Below are positions 1 to 9,262 of a DNA stretch of 33,319 bases, piece by piece. A model generated the notes under the pieces. That model searched no databases. It saw only the letters and a program-made list of their open reading frames with translations, and had not been told where the DNA came from. Position numbers and translations under genes: made by a program. Position 1 is the stretch's first letter. Each line of letters opens with the position of its first letter. This stretch comes from Tritrichomonas foetus. Taxonomy: Eukaryota > Parabasalia > Tritrichomonadida > Tritrichomonadidae. Location of the stretch: NCBI GenBank assembly GCA_001839685.1, contig MLAK01001127.1:1-33319 (forward strand). Direction: 5' to 3'.

Positions 1-117
1 TAGTCCTTCCTGCAGTCGATCTGGTAAAACGCCCACTTTTATGAGAGAAAAAAAAATTCTCTAATATTAATTACCATAAATAAATAATAAATTCAATAAA
101 TCCACAATATTGTTATT

Positions 118-3100
118 TTACTCATTTGTTGCTTGAGTTTGTAACTCATTGTTTGATTCTAGTGAAGAATTAATAAGAAGCTTTTCGTATTTATTTCTAG
201 TACAGAAATATACTACAATTCCTGTTGAAACCGCAGCAACAATAAAACAAGCAAATGCAATTCCAACAATTCCTCCTGTTGAAAGTGGTTTGTTTGAATC
301 ACCACCTTGATCAGGATCTGTTTCTGTTGGAGATTGTGTGTCTGTTTCTGGTTCAATCGTTGGTTCATTTGATGTATAAATTGGTTCGCCATCAGGTAAT
401 TCTTTAATTACGGCAATAGAAAGTGATCTTGAATTTGCATTTGTGTTACATTCTAGCTCAAATATTCCATTAACTGGTTCATTAGAAAATTCTGGAATAG
501 TAGAATCAAATTTAGTACTTTCAAGCCAACTTTCACAATCAAATGAAGGATCTCCAATTAAAATATCTTGTTTAAAGTTCTTAAGTACAGAATTATAAGT
601 AGCATTATCAATTTTTGGTTCACCATTATATTGTATCACAAATGATGAATTTTCAACTATGCTTGATAAAGTTAATGTTGGGAAATTTGCATAATTCCAT
701 AACAATCGAATTTCATTATGAATCGGTGACAGAAGTTCAATTGTCAGTTGTGAATCTTCAACTAATTCTACATTTTCGACATTTGTTGAGTGAATTAGTG
801 TTCTTGAATGATTAGTAATAAGTATCTTTTGCGCTTGGAAAACTCCTTTGTTTTCAACAAATGATAATGATGATTTTCCGACAAATTTTACGTTAGTTGC
901 TGTAAGAACACGATCTTGTTCGAGGAGTTCAGTTAAATTAAACATTTTAGCATCAGAAATAGTGTATCCATCATATAATTCTACTGAAATATCACTGCTC
1001 TGGTCATCAAAATGTAACTCATAGTTAGAACTCTCATCAAATATATCTGGAAGTGGATATGAAGATGTATATATTCTAAAAGGAACTGTAGACTTGATCT
1101 TTAGTGTATTTATATCAGTCACAAAATTCCATCCTTTCCCGAATGTCACAGTAATATCATAATTAGGATTAGATTGGCGAATATTCATTGGAATCGAATG
1201 AATAGTTGTTAATGTCTCTGGGTTCAAACTAAATCGAATAACATCATAACAATCCAAAGAAACTCTCGAAACTTCCTCTTTAGAAATTTTTACAGTTGGT
1301 GTTCCGTAATATTCTTGAACATTCCAACCATTTTCAGTGAAAGTAACAAAGTTTGCTTTTAATAAATTTATAGTGTTTGTGAATGATTGAAGTTGCTTTG
1401 ATTTGATCAAATTATCATATGATCCAATTGTAACATTGAGTAATTTAATATTGTTATCAATCACAAGAGCATCTTCTTCAATAACAGAATTCATTAATGT
1501 CAAAACTTGGATTTCTGGAGTTGTCATTAATTTAGCAGTCTTTAGTGGTTTGATGATTCGAATATTCTCAAAGGAAATAGAATTGATTTTAGAACAAAAT
1601 GTAAACGGAATTTCATGCATGCTAATTGATAATGCATTTAATGAAATATTAACCTTCTTTTCAAGTTTGGAATCCAACAATGAAAAATCTAATGTTTCTG
1701 TTATATCTAATGGAATAAATATCTTTAGGTACTTGATTTTGGAAAGAATTGATGAATGAAGCTGTGATAGGTAATTTGGACCAGTTATAAAATCAACAAC
1801 ATTATTTAATTTTTGACTGTCCTTATCCATGAATTCGACAACATATTCTTTGTCATAGAGTGGCATTGTTAGATAAGCTTGTAAAGATGGATTTTCCGTT
1901 TCTGAAGATTCAGCTAATCTAAAGCCAACAACATTATCATTTGTTAAAAATCCAAATGATTGTGATCCATCTGCAGCACTGTTCTTAAAAGTCAGGTTTT
2001 CAATGTCAAATGTTTCTAAAATACTTTTTGGACCAACTATAAATGCAACAAATTCATTGACAACCAATGGCATTTCATCCAAATTGGAACCCTTTGGAAT
2101 ATTTGCGATAAATTCCAACTTTTCGATGTTGATTGGGTAAGAATTTTTGTTGATTGTTAATTTGTTCATGAATTTATCTGTCATCACAATTTGGAATTCT
2201 AAAGTGATTGGATCTTCATCTGAAGGGTCAGCAGGATTACCATATTTGTCAATTAATGCGAATCCATCAAAATTGCATTGAATTTGCGAATTTACAAAAC
2301 TCATTTTGATGTTTTGATAAACTGGATCCCAAAAACCTGAGCCTGAATTAACTTGATCTATTGTAAATACATTTCGGAAATCAAATATCACGTTCTGATC
2401 TTTCAAACTTGTATCAAACTCGATTAAATATTGTGAAATTTTTTCTTCTGTATGAAGATGCATAGCCATTATTCCAACTGATGCAGATGTAGCGATAAAT
2501 TTGACTCCTGTACCGATCAAATCAATATCAATAGGAATAACATCATTTAATGATAAATTTACTGAACCTTTAGTACTAAGAGTAATCATTGATTCATCAG
2601 ATTTTGGCCATGATCCAATAAATTTCAATGTGAATGAATCAGATGTTCCGCCAGAAATGATGGTGCGTGGAATAGAAGTGATATCTGTTGCTTCGTTGCT
2701 GATTGTAGAGCTGAATGATGTGAGTGTAAGTTCAACAGCAATTTCTTTTTGACTAGGAATATTAAATATTATTTTATCAATAGTTAATTGTTCATTTCCA
2801 TAAGTGAGTTGTTTATCAAATGAGCCATATCTAAGTGATAATCTTGTTTCTGAAAATCCTTTTTCAAAATTAACACTTCCAGTCCATTCTTGTGAACCAG
2901 TTGATTCCAAACTTTCAAGATTTAATTTTTCTTTAATAGTGATGGATTTAAATGATGATATTGATTCAGGGGAAATAGAAAGTTCTCTAACAGTGAAATC
3001 TACGGTTTTGAAATTCTCGAAACTGATGTTGGTTTCTGTAATGATAATCTTATCAAGGGTGATTTTATTATTTCCTACCTCTTTTACAACAATGGATTGA

Positions 3101-5718
3101 CAATGTTCACCAATGATCAACTCAGACATTCCAATATCTTCATCAGTCACATCATTATTTAATCCAAGTTTGAATGATTTTCCTGTTTGCCCATTTCCAA
3201 TATTAAAATCAATTTTTCTATTGAGTAAAGAAGAAACATTAATCACTGGAAATGAATTTGTTTCTGAATTTAAAACTAAAAAATGAATGAATTGGAAGTT
3301 TGAATTGCTAACAAGCGTTGAAACTACATCAAATGTTCCTGATTTATCATCATGACATGAGCTATCTATTTTTGAACATTTTCCATCAGGACATAAACAA
3401 TATGTTTCTGGATCACCATAATCAGATTTTATCTCACCCTTTCCATTAAGCACTGCTATATCTGAGGTTGTAATAACACTAATATATATGCTTAACTCGC
3501 ATTCATCAAAATTATTAAAGGTTATTGGACGAATTATCTCTTTGATTTCAGGGAAATTATATATACTTACTTTATGATGCTGATAATTATAGCCTGTGAA
3601 ATTTACACTAAAACCATAAAATTTTTCAATTTGCTTTAATCCTGAGTCACAATGAATGTTGAAAGATCCTGTTGCATGAAATGTAAGAGTATGTGAATTG
3701 TCAAAAGGTAAAGTAGCTCTATCATTTATAGTTACTGTATTATTATGAATGTACATATTATAAGTTCCTGTTTTATCATATAAATCAACTTCAAGAGTTT
3801 TCTTATTATCAACCTGTGCTCTAGGAACCCATTCTAAAGTAGCAACATCTGACCTTAAATAGTTTGTTTCTAAAATGGTACTTCCTTTATTGTTGAACCA
3901 AACATCACTCAATTCTATTTTCTCTCCTCCAATTTTTACTGCTTTATCAAATCTGCATTTAGAAAATTTAATGAATTTAATTTTGGAAGTATTGATTTTT
4001 TCGATATTAAATTCCGAAAAGATTGCTCTTACATCAGCATTATCTGCATATTCAAAAGTGAATTGATAATTATCCAATGAGAAATCAACAGATGATGTTA
4101 TTTTATACGTATGTGGTTCTCCATCAACACCTCCATAAAATTTAAAGTAAAAGTTTTTAGTTGTTGGATATTTGTCCATTATAACTTTCAAATCAAGATT
4201 TGGTCCGTACCAATCTGGTTGATATGATTCTGATCCACCAACATTAATTTGTAATGGTGTTTCTAAAGGATCCTTTTCCCATATGAAAGTAAAAGTGTAG
4301 CTGTTAGTTTGGCTATTTAGTTCTTTCTTAAATCCAATCCAACTGTCGGAATTTCCAAAACCTGGTCTTGAATTATAGCCATCATACTTTAATACTAGGT
4401 TTTCTGATTGTAACCAATCCATATTGGGAAATTGAAGGAAATATCCCAAATTATCAAATAATTGATGTAAATCATCCGCACTTAATTTTTCTGGAAGTAT
4501 CGAGTAAACCAATAATTCAGTTGTTGTAAAATCTTTAGAGACATTCATTTCTTTAACATTATTTTTGGAGATTCCATATTCATCTAAGCATGTGGTAATT
4601 GGAAATTGTTCACCATAAAAATTAAAAGAATCAATGGTAACATCAAATGGACCTTTTTGATAATTTAAACTTGGAGTAATTATTTCTTTCATATGAACAG
4701 TTAAAATGTTTGTTAAATTAGTTTCAATTTGAATTCTCTTATTATAAGCGTAATGTTCTTCAAAAACTTTGATTGTTCCTTTAAAAGTAACATTTTCTAT
4801 AATAAACAATGTGATTGATGCCCCAATTAAGTTGAATGGAATTGATTTTGATTTTATTGTAAATTTCATTGTAGAATCATCTTCAACTCCAAGGGTTTTC
4901 AGATTCTCTGGTGGATTGTCTGGCCATTCACCGAAGAATGAATATCTTGAAAATCCTTCAATATGCATATTTTCAAATTGTTTATAATCAGTAATATCAA
5001 AACCAACAAGATTAATTTCACCATAGGATTCTGTGGTCATAATTGTATATTTTGCACCTTTTGGAAATACAAGTAAAGCTCTATCAAAGCCAGCAACATT
5101 ATAATAAAGGCCTTCTTTGGTTAAATTGAATGTATAAGTAGACCAAGACAATTTGATAGTGATATTTTTGGACGAAAATTCAAATTTATTAAATCCTGAA
5201 TAAGCAGACAAATCAACTTGTTCACCTGGAATAACAAGAGATGAATCTTTTGGAATTGGATCAAATTTAAACATAGCATTATTATTCATTTTGCTTGGAT
5301 GCATTCTTACTGGAATATCAGCACTATCACCTTTAAATAGTAAATCTAAATCACTTTCAATATGAATTGTTCTAAAGTCAACTCCTTCACTATATGTAAG
5401 ATTAACGTATTCCGGTTCAAAATTATTTGATGCAGAAAATTTCAAATTTTTGCTTTGAAAAACATCAATTTTGAATTCCGGACGCCAGTAGTAATCCCAT
5501 ATATTATCTTTTACAAAATACAAATCAACATCTTGTTCTCGTCCAATGAGATAAATGATGCTTAAATAAAATGTGCCAGAAGTCAATGGATCATTTGGAT
5601 TAAATGAGTTTTCTTCATTACACTGACTTTCCTTTGTACAATTAGCAGGCACTTGACAGATGCAAATAGTGACAGAAGATGTCAAGACAGGAAGTATCGT
5701 AACCAGGAAAACAAACAT
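118..5718 (-). CDS. Very large type I membrane surface protein, family unknown
   Basis: This 1866-residue protein is not assigned to a named family. Residues 1 to about 21 form a hydrophobic signal peptide (MFVFLVTILPVL...). One strong membrane segment lies at about 1816-1838 (GIVGIAFACFIVAAVSTG...), followed by a 28-residue cytosolic tail beginning CTRNKYEKLL, so nearly all of the protein should face outward or into the secretory lumen. The ectodomain has many N-x-S/T sites and long stretches of alternating hydrophobic and polar residues, suggesting beta-rich structure. It has a small cysteine cluster (CLCPDGKCSKIDSSC, near residue 775) and a short Glu/Thr/Pro-rich stalk (about 1785-1810) before the membrane. 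No catalytic motif is visible. By topology it could be an adhesin-like surface protein, but this is inference. The start is the first ATG and leads straight into the signal peptide. The frame is unbroken over 5.6 kb and a TAAA motif follows the stop. Confidence 0.85.
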   Translation of the reverse strand: MFVFLVTILPVLTSSVTICICQVPANCTKESQCNEENSFNPNDPLTSGTFYLSIIYLIGREQDVDLYFVKDNIWDYYWRPEFKIDVFQSKNLKFSASNNFEPEYVNLTYSEGVDFRTIHIESDLDLLFKGDSADIPVRMHPSKMNNNAMFKFDPIPKDSSLVIPGEQVDLSAYSGFNKFEFSSKNITIKLSWSTYTFNLTKEGLYYNVAGFDRALLVFPKGAKYTIMTTESYGEINLVGFDITDYKQFENMHIEGFSRYSFFGEWPDNPPENLKTLGVEDDSTMKFTIKSKSIPFNLIGASITLFIIENVTFKGTIKVFEEHYAYNKRIQIETNLTNILTVHMKEIITPSLNYQKGPFDVTIDSFNFYGEQFPITTCLDEYGISKNNVKEMNVSKDFTTTELLVYSILPEKLSADDLHQLFDNLGYFLQFPNMDWLQSENLVLKYDGYNSRPGFGNSDSWIGFKKELNSQTNSYTFTFIWEKDPLETPLQINVGGSESYQPDWYGPNLDLKVIMDKYPTTKNFYFKFYGGVDGEPHTYKITSSVDFSLDNYQFTFEYADNADVRAIFSEFNIEKINTSKIKFIKFSKCRFDKAVKIGGEKIELSDVWFNNKGSTILETNYLRSDVATLEWVPRAQVDNKKTLEVDLYDKTGTYNMYIHNNTVTINDRATLPFDNSHTLTFHATGSFNIHCDSGLKQIEKFYGFSVNFTGYNYQHHKVSIYNFPEIKEIIRPITFNNFDECELSIYISVITTSDIAVLNGKGEIKSDYGDPETYCLCPDGKCSKIDSSCHDDKSGTFDVVSTLVSNSNFQFIHFLVLNSETNSFPVINVSSLLNRKIDFNIGNGQTGKSFKLGLNNDVTDEDIGMSELIIGEHCQSIVVKEVGNNKITLDKIIITETNISFENFKTVDFTVRELSISPESISSFKSITIKEKLNLESLESTGSQEWTGSVNFEKGFSETRLSLRYGSFDKQLTYGNEQLTIDKIIFNIPSQKEIAVELTLTSFSSTISNEATDITSIPRTIISGGTSDSFTLKFIGSWPKSDESMITLSTKGSVNLSLNDVIPIDIDLIGTGVKFIATSASVGIMAMHLHTEEKISQYLIEFDTSLKDQNVIFDFRNVFTIDQVNSGSGFWDPVYQNIKMSFVNSQIQCNFDGFALIDKYGNPADPSDEDPITLEFQIVMTDKFMNKLTINKNSYPINIEKLEFIANIPKGSNLDEMPLVVNEFVAFIVGPKSILETFDIENLTFKNSAADGSQSFGFLTNDNVVGFRLAESSETENPSLQAYLTMPLYDKEYVVEFMDKDSQKLNNVVDFITGPNYLSQLHSSILSKIKYLKIFIPLDITETLDFSLLDSKLEKKVNISLNALSISMHEIPFTFCSKINSISFENIRIIKPLKTAKLMTTPEIQVLTLMNSVIEEDALVIDNNIKLLNVTIGSYDNLIKSKQLQSFTNTINLLKANFVTFTENGWNVQEYYGTPTVKISKEEVSRVSLDCYDVIRFSLNPETLTTIHSIPMNIRQSNPNYDITVTFGKGWNFVTDINTLKIKSTVPFRIYTSSYPLPDIFDESSNYELHFDDQSSDISVELYDGYTISDAKMFNLTELLEQDRVLTATNVKFVGKSSLSFVENKGVFQAQKILITNHSRTLIHSTNVENVELVEDSQLTIELLSPIHNEIRLLWNYANFPTLTLSSIVENSSFVIQYNGEPKIDNATYNSVLKNFKQDILIGDPSFDCESWLESTKFDSTIPEFSNEPVNGIFELECNTNANSRSLSIAVIKELPDGEPIYTSNEPTIEPETDTQSPTETDPDQGGDSNKPLSTGGIVGIAFACFIVAAVSTGIVVYFCTRNKYEKLLINSSLESNNELQTQATNE

Positions 5719-6987
5719 TTTTGGATCACAAAAAAAAAAATACTATATTCAAAAAATAGAATACTTTATTCAAAAATTGTGAAATCGCTTTTCCTCAATT
5801 ATTTGAAAAGTACTTCACAAAATTGTGATCAATATAGAAAAACTATATCAAAAGTATATTCGAAATTAGCTAGAAAAACCTATAATAATTTATTATTTAG
5901 AATAAAAAATAGTGATTCCTTTCTAAAATATTGTAATTAATAGTTAATCATCCCAATATTGTCAGTTACATAAAAAAAACAGAAAAATATTATTCAAAAA
6001 GAAAACTATTTTTGAAAAGAAATCGATAGATCTGTATTGAAAAAAATTACTGATTCAATTCATCATGATTCACAAAAATAAGCTTTTCAGAATACGCTTC
6101 CTCATAATCATCATTTCACGATATAATCTAGGTAAGAAAAAGTATTTCATTATTTGTTAAAGAAGCTTTCGATAGTTTTTGTCATGATTCTGAAGAAGAA
6201 AAGGGCTTTTCAAAATTGTGATCATTATTGAAATTTGAAGGAACCTTGAGACGAAGTCTCAAAAAGTTCTATCGGAATAGACTAATGTAAAGATCTCATT
6301 ACCTTTATTCATAAGAAGCATAGTTTTCAGAAATTTAGTGATTACACTACTTATCAACACTGGCTGGAGGGAGAAAATTCTAGCAAACTCTGATCAAGAA
6401 AGTTACTTGTTTTCTTCGTAGACACTTTTTGAGACGTTGTATGAAGGTTCCAACAAAGTGAAAGATATCAAAAAGTAGATTTTTGTATCAAAAAGTGAGT
6501 AATAGTTTTAGTTTATTGAAAAAGTTCAATATCATATTTCTGTCCATTTTAAATATTTCAATTAAAATGAGGAAATATTCAATAATAAATAAACGTTCAT
6601 CAAAAAATGTAGAATTACCAAAAATCACAATGATTATGATAGTCTACAGAAATATTATTAGGATTTCATCGAATATATAATAGTTATTAAAAGCTCATGA
6701 TTTTTAGTTTAGAAATTTCCCAAAATTCGAATTTTGAAAATATTATATTTAAATCTTTTGGTCGTACTGGGTTAATCTGCAAAAGATCATATATAAGGTT
6801 TTCTTCGTTATTTTTAGAGTAAAGATTTTAAACTAACTTTTTTTTGCGACATCAAAAGGAATCACTTTTTATTGAAAAAGGAGGGTTATACATTTTCAAT
6901 GCTTTATGAATTTCACGAAATAACGAATAATGTATTCACAATTCTAGTCAATTTTTTCAAAGAAATTCAAAAAAATAGACGTTAGAA
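5719..6987. other. Intergenic, divergent promoter region
   Basis: This is 1.27 kb of AT-rich DNA between two divergently transcribed genes. No convincing gene was found; the short open frames are AT-biased and lack recognisable content. It holds an imperfect inverted repeat (6240-6268 and 6423-6451) and a perfect 7-bp hairpin stem with a 3-nt loop at 6246-6262. A candidate TCACA initiator at 6936-6940 lies 50 nt before the ATG at 6988. Confidence 0.6.
6240..6451. repeat. Imperfect inverted repeat pair, possible small MITE
   Basis: The arm at 6240-6268 (starting GGAACCTT and ending GTCTCAAAAAGT) reads again, reverse-complemented, at 6423-6451. Outer (GGAACCTT) and inner (GTCTCAAAAAGT) blocks match exactly; the middle differs at several bases. 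The arms enclose about 150 bp without an ORF. The left arm also contains its own hairpin, TTGAGAC-GAA-GTCTCAA. No target-site duplication was recognised, so the mobile-element reading is weak. Confidence 0.35.
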
Positions 6988-7722
6988 ATGAAGTCCGATC
7001 TCCCAAGCATCGCCAAGAGATCACCTCTTCAAGCTGGTGCACCACGACCAGTTCCAGCAGTTTTCACACCAGGAAAGCCATCTTCAAACATATCAAACCC
7101 TCGAAATTCCAACACAATTGCCAATCAACAGAAATCGCCAATCCAAAATCGAAATCGACCACTAATTTCAAATCCAAATCAACACAACAGCTCAGGACAC
7201 ACAAAATACCATGGAAATTTCGTTCTCCCTCCACTCGAATCATCGTCCGATAATTCTGAAATGTCGAATTTGACGGCTGTCGATCAAAATAAGAAGCCAC
7301 TTTTTGCGCCAAAGCCAACCCAGCTCAATTCGCTGAATTCAAACAAAAATCGAATGATCGCCATCACCAATCAAAACGTTAACCAGAATCGCATCAAACA
7401 ACAGCCAGCAAACAAATCAACTCAAAAAAGAAGCAATTTTGACAGTAAACAAGAAAATAATGATAATCTGATGAATAACAATTATGTTGATGAAGATTTG
7501 GGATTAGACAACAATTATAGCTCAAATGTCATCAATGAAAATGAAAGCTTCCAAAATCATGAAGAAGAAGAAGTTGATGAAAATGTCGCGATGTTGGACA
7601 GTAGATATGCCGACTCGGATGAAGATGATGATGAGGAAGATGAAGAGGATTTTGGTGAAGAAGATGGAGAAGAAATTGACGCAGATCCATCTGAATTCGG
7701 AATCACTGTCACTAAGTTGTAG
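6988..7722 (+). CDS. Low-complexity protein with acidic C-terminus, function unknown
   Basis: This 244-residue protein matches no family I recognise. The first 35 residues are basic and proline-rich (MKSDLPSIAKRSPLQAGAPR). A long Asn/Gln/Ser-rich disordered segment follows to about residue 160. The C-terminal part is strongly acidic, with runs such as DEDDDEEDEED near residues 212-222, and ends in EFGITVTKL. No signal peptide or membrane segment is visible. Its 5' half is richer in G+C than the flanks and keeps a clear reading frame, which supports real coding. A basic N-terminus with an acidic tail is seen in some nuclear and chromatin-associated proteins, but nothing here proves such a role. 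It lies upstream of the 14-3-3 gene on the same strand with a 516-bp gap. Confidence 0.75.
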   Translation: MKSDLPSIAKRSPLQAGAPRPVPAVFTPGKPSSNISNPRNSNTIANQQKSPIQNRNRPLISNPNQHNSSGHTKYHGNFVLPPLESSSDNSEMSNLTAVDQNKKPLFAPKPTQLNSLNSNKNRMIAITNQNVNQNRIKQQPANKSTQKRSNFDSKQENNDNLMNNNYVDEDLGLDNNYSSNVINENESFQNHEEEEVDENVAMLDSRYADSDEDDDEEDEEDFGEEDGEEIDADPSEFGITVTKL

Positions 7723-7864
7723 ATAATTCAATTTTTGCTTACTTTAGAATGAATTTGTGTTTTTTTATATGTATAAACAGACATTTCCTCCATTACTGTC
7801 TTACTTTCGAATAAAACTTTCTTTTTAGATCGAACTGTGCTTCATTTAGCACATATGTACATGA

Positions 7865-7906
7865 TTTGAGAAATTATGGGCATTGTTTGAGAAATTATGC
7901 ACCTTG
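7865..7906. repeat. Two tandem 21-nt repeats
   Basis: Two adjacent copies of a 21-nt unit share TTTGAGAAATTATG followed by a variable 7-nt end (GGCATTG, then CACCTTG). A third, partial unit begins TTTGA at 7907. It lies in non-coding DNA downstream of the acidic protein gene and looks like slippage rather than a functional array. Confidence 0.6.
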
Positions 7907-8227
7907 TTTGAAAAAACTTAATAAATAAGGCATTTTGATATATATTATAAAAACACCTTTCTTCAGTATTCTATAGTTCTATAACAATGAAATGAAATAC
8001 TTCATTAATTTGACGAAAAGAAGTCGAACACATAAAGTTATTTTTCATAAAAATCATTTGTTGGCATCATGCTAGATCATTGTTTTAGATCCATCAAGAA
8101 GGTATTTCAGTCTATAGAGATTAATGATTTTGCTCATGATTGATCAAGATATTGATAAGTTGATCATTTTGTTTTTTCAGACCAAATAAATTGCTAAAAA
8201 GTGATGTACCCATAAATTACGAAATTT

Positions 8228-8232
8228 TCATT
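8228..8232 (+). promoter_or_regulatory. Candidate initiator (Inr) for the 14-3-3 gene
   Basis: TCATT fits the trichomonad initiator consensus TCA(+1)Y(T/A). Its A at 8230 lies 9 nt before the ATG at 8239, the short leader length known in trichomonads. It supports 8239 as the true start rather than the longer open frame upstream. Confidence 0.45.
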
Positions 8233-8238
8233 TGGCTG

Positions 8239-8952
8239 ATGAATCATAACCAAGAAGACATTCGTTTTTTAATTAGACTTTACCACGAGTTATCTCGTTT
8301 TCAAGAGTCTCTTCATTACATTGAAATTCTTAGTGTGGATTATCCTTGTTTTTCTTTTGAAGATTTGAATTTAATGACTGTTGTTGTTAAGGAAGCAGTT
8401 GATCCTCTTCGTCATACAATTAGGACACTCAACTCATATTACAACAATGAAATTGAAGACAACAATCCAGAAAAGTCATCTGCAATACGAGAACATCAAC
8501 AAAAGTTCGAAAATGAATTGCTTTCTATTTGCCATAAAGTAATTTCAATAATCGATGACAGGATATTTCCTAACACACCAAACTCATTACTTGAACGTGC
8601 TTATTGCTATAAAATCATAGGTGATATGAATAGATACATTATTGAATCACATGATATTAGTGAAATTGAGAAAGCCAAAATTGATGGTGAAAAAGCTTAT
8701 GAAGAATCAATCAAAATTTATTCTCATGAATTGTCAGTTTATTCGCCAATAAATCTTCATGTTATCTTGAATTATTCCGTTTTTATTTTTGAGCATCTTG
8801 GCAAGAAAGAAAAAGCAATTGAAATCCTTCAAAATGCGCTTGATTATGGTATTCCGTCGATTGAAGAGTTAAATATAGATGCTGAGGAATACAATCAAAT
8901 TATTAGTGCATTGTCAGTCATGAAAACCAATCTAATTTCATGGAAAAGTTGA
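8239..8952 (+). CDS. 14-3-3 family protein, divergent
   Basis: Residues align with 14-3-3 proteins along their whole length; with this start the product has 237 residues, close to the usual 245. 14-3-3 dimers bind phosphoserine/threonine peptides on client proteins in the cytoplasm. The pocket is kept: KEAVDPLRHTIR supplies Lys51, Arg58 and Arg62 with the family spacing (Lys49/Arg56/Arg60 in animal proteins), GDMNRYIIE supplies Arg132-Tyr133, and LNYSVFIFE supplies Asn178. Other regions diverge: the insertion around NNEIEDNNPEKS and the loss of the acidic C-terminal tail (it stops at NLISWKS). The frame is open further upstream, to 8164, but without an ATG. The ATG at 8239 places MNHNQEDIRFLIRLYHEL exactly over the first helix of the family and has an initiator motif 9 nt upstream. 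Confidence 0.9.
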   Translation: MNHNQEDIRFLIRLYHELSRFQESLHYIEILSVDYPCFSFEDLNLMTVVVKEAVDPLRHTIRTLNSYYNNEIEDNNPEKSSAIREHQQKFENELLSICHKVISIIDDRIFPNTPNSLLERAYCYKIIGDMNRYIIESHDISEIEKAKIDGEKAYEESIKIYSHELSVYSPINLHVILNYSVFIFEHLGKKEKAIEILQNALDYGIPSIEELNIDAEEYNQIISALSVMKTNLISWKS

Positions 8953-9262
8953 ATGATTTTTTTTGCCGTTGTTTAAATGTATTGTCCAAAAATATAAACA
9001 TATATATAGTATTTTTGTTTTTCTCACTTCATATTTACATCTTGAAAATTGAACTATCTGTTGATCAATAAAAAATGAGTTCGTTCAATGTTCTCATCTT
9101 CTGAAGATGTCTTTGAAATTTGTATGTTTAGAAAAACAAAGAAATAAATAAATAAAGATTGATTCGAATTTACCAATTTTAGAACAAAAGAAAGTTTTTT
9201 CAAACGATTTTTTTATTTATAAAGAAAAGAAATTGTTCACAATTCCAAATAGATCATTTTTT
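8953..9262. other. Convergent intergenic spacer
   Basis: These 310 bp separate the convergent 3' ends of the 14-3-3 gene and the minus-strand membrane protein gene. They are AT-rich, with several TAAA and AATAAA-like motifs that could serve 3'-end processing on either strand. Nothing else is seen. Confidence 0.6.

Larger units (their letters stand above)
7723..8238. other. Intergenic region with a short tandem repeat
   Basis: These 516 bp hold the 3' flank of the acidic protein gene and the upstream region of the 14-3-3 gene. The 14-3-3 frame stays open back to 8164 but has no ATG there, so the upstream part is taken as non-coding. Apart from the 21-nt tandem repeat at 7865-7906 nothing else stands out. 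Confidence 0.6.

Noticed and set aside
1..117. Possible structured RNA or partial gene at the left edge
   Set aside because: Only a short AGAGAA/TTCTCT hairpin around an A run is visible; the sequence is too short and shows no tRNA or coding features.
5653..6680. Short Lys/Asn/Ile-rich ORFs at 5653-5940 and 6483-6680
   Set aside because: Composition mirrors AT-rich non-coding DNA, and the first overlaps the start of the large surface protein gene on the other strand.
8164..8238. Upstream extension of the 14-3-3 frame, or an intron ending in the TTTTTTCAG at 8172-8180
   Set aside because: There is no ATG in the extension, the ATG at 8239 aligns with the family's N-terminus, and an initiator lies 9 nt before it. 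No trichomonad-type branch and acceptor motif (ACTAACACACAG) is present.
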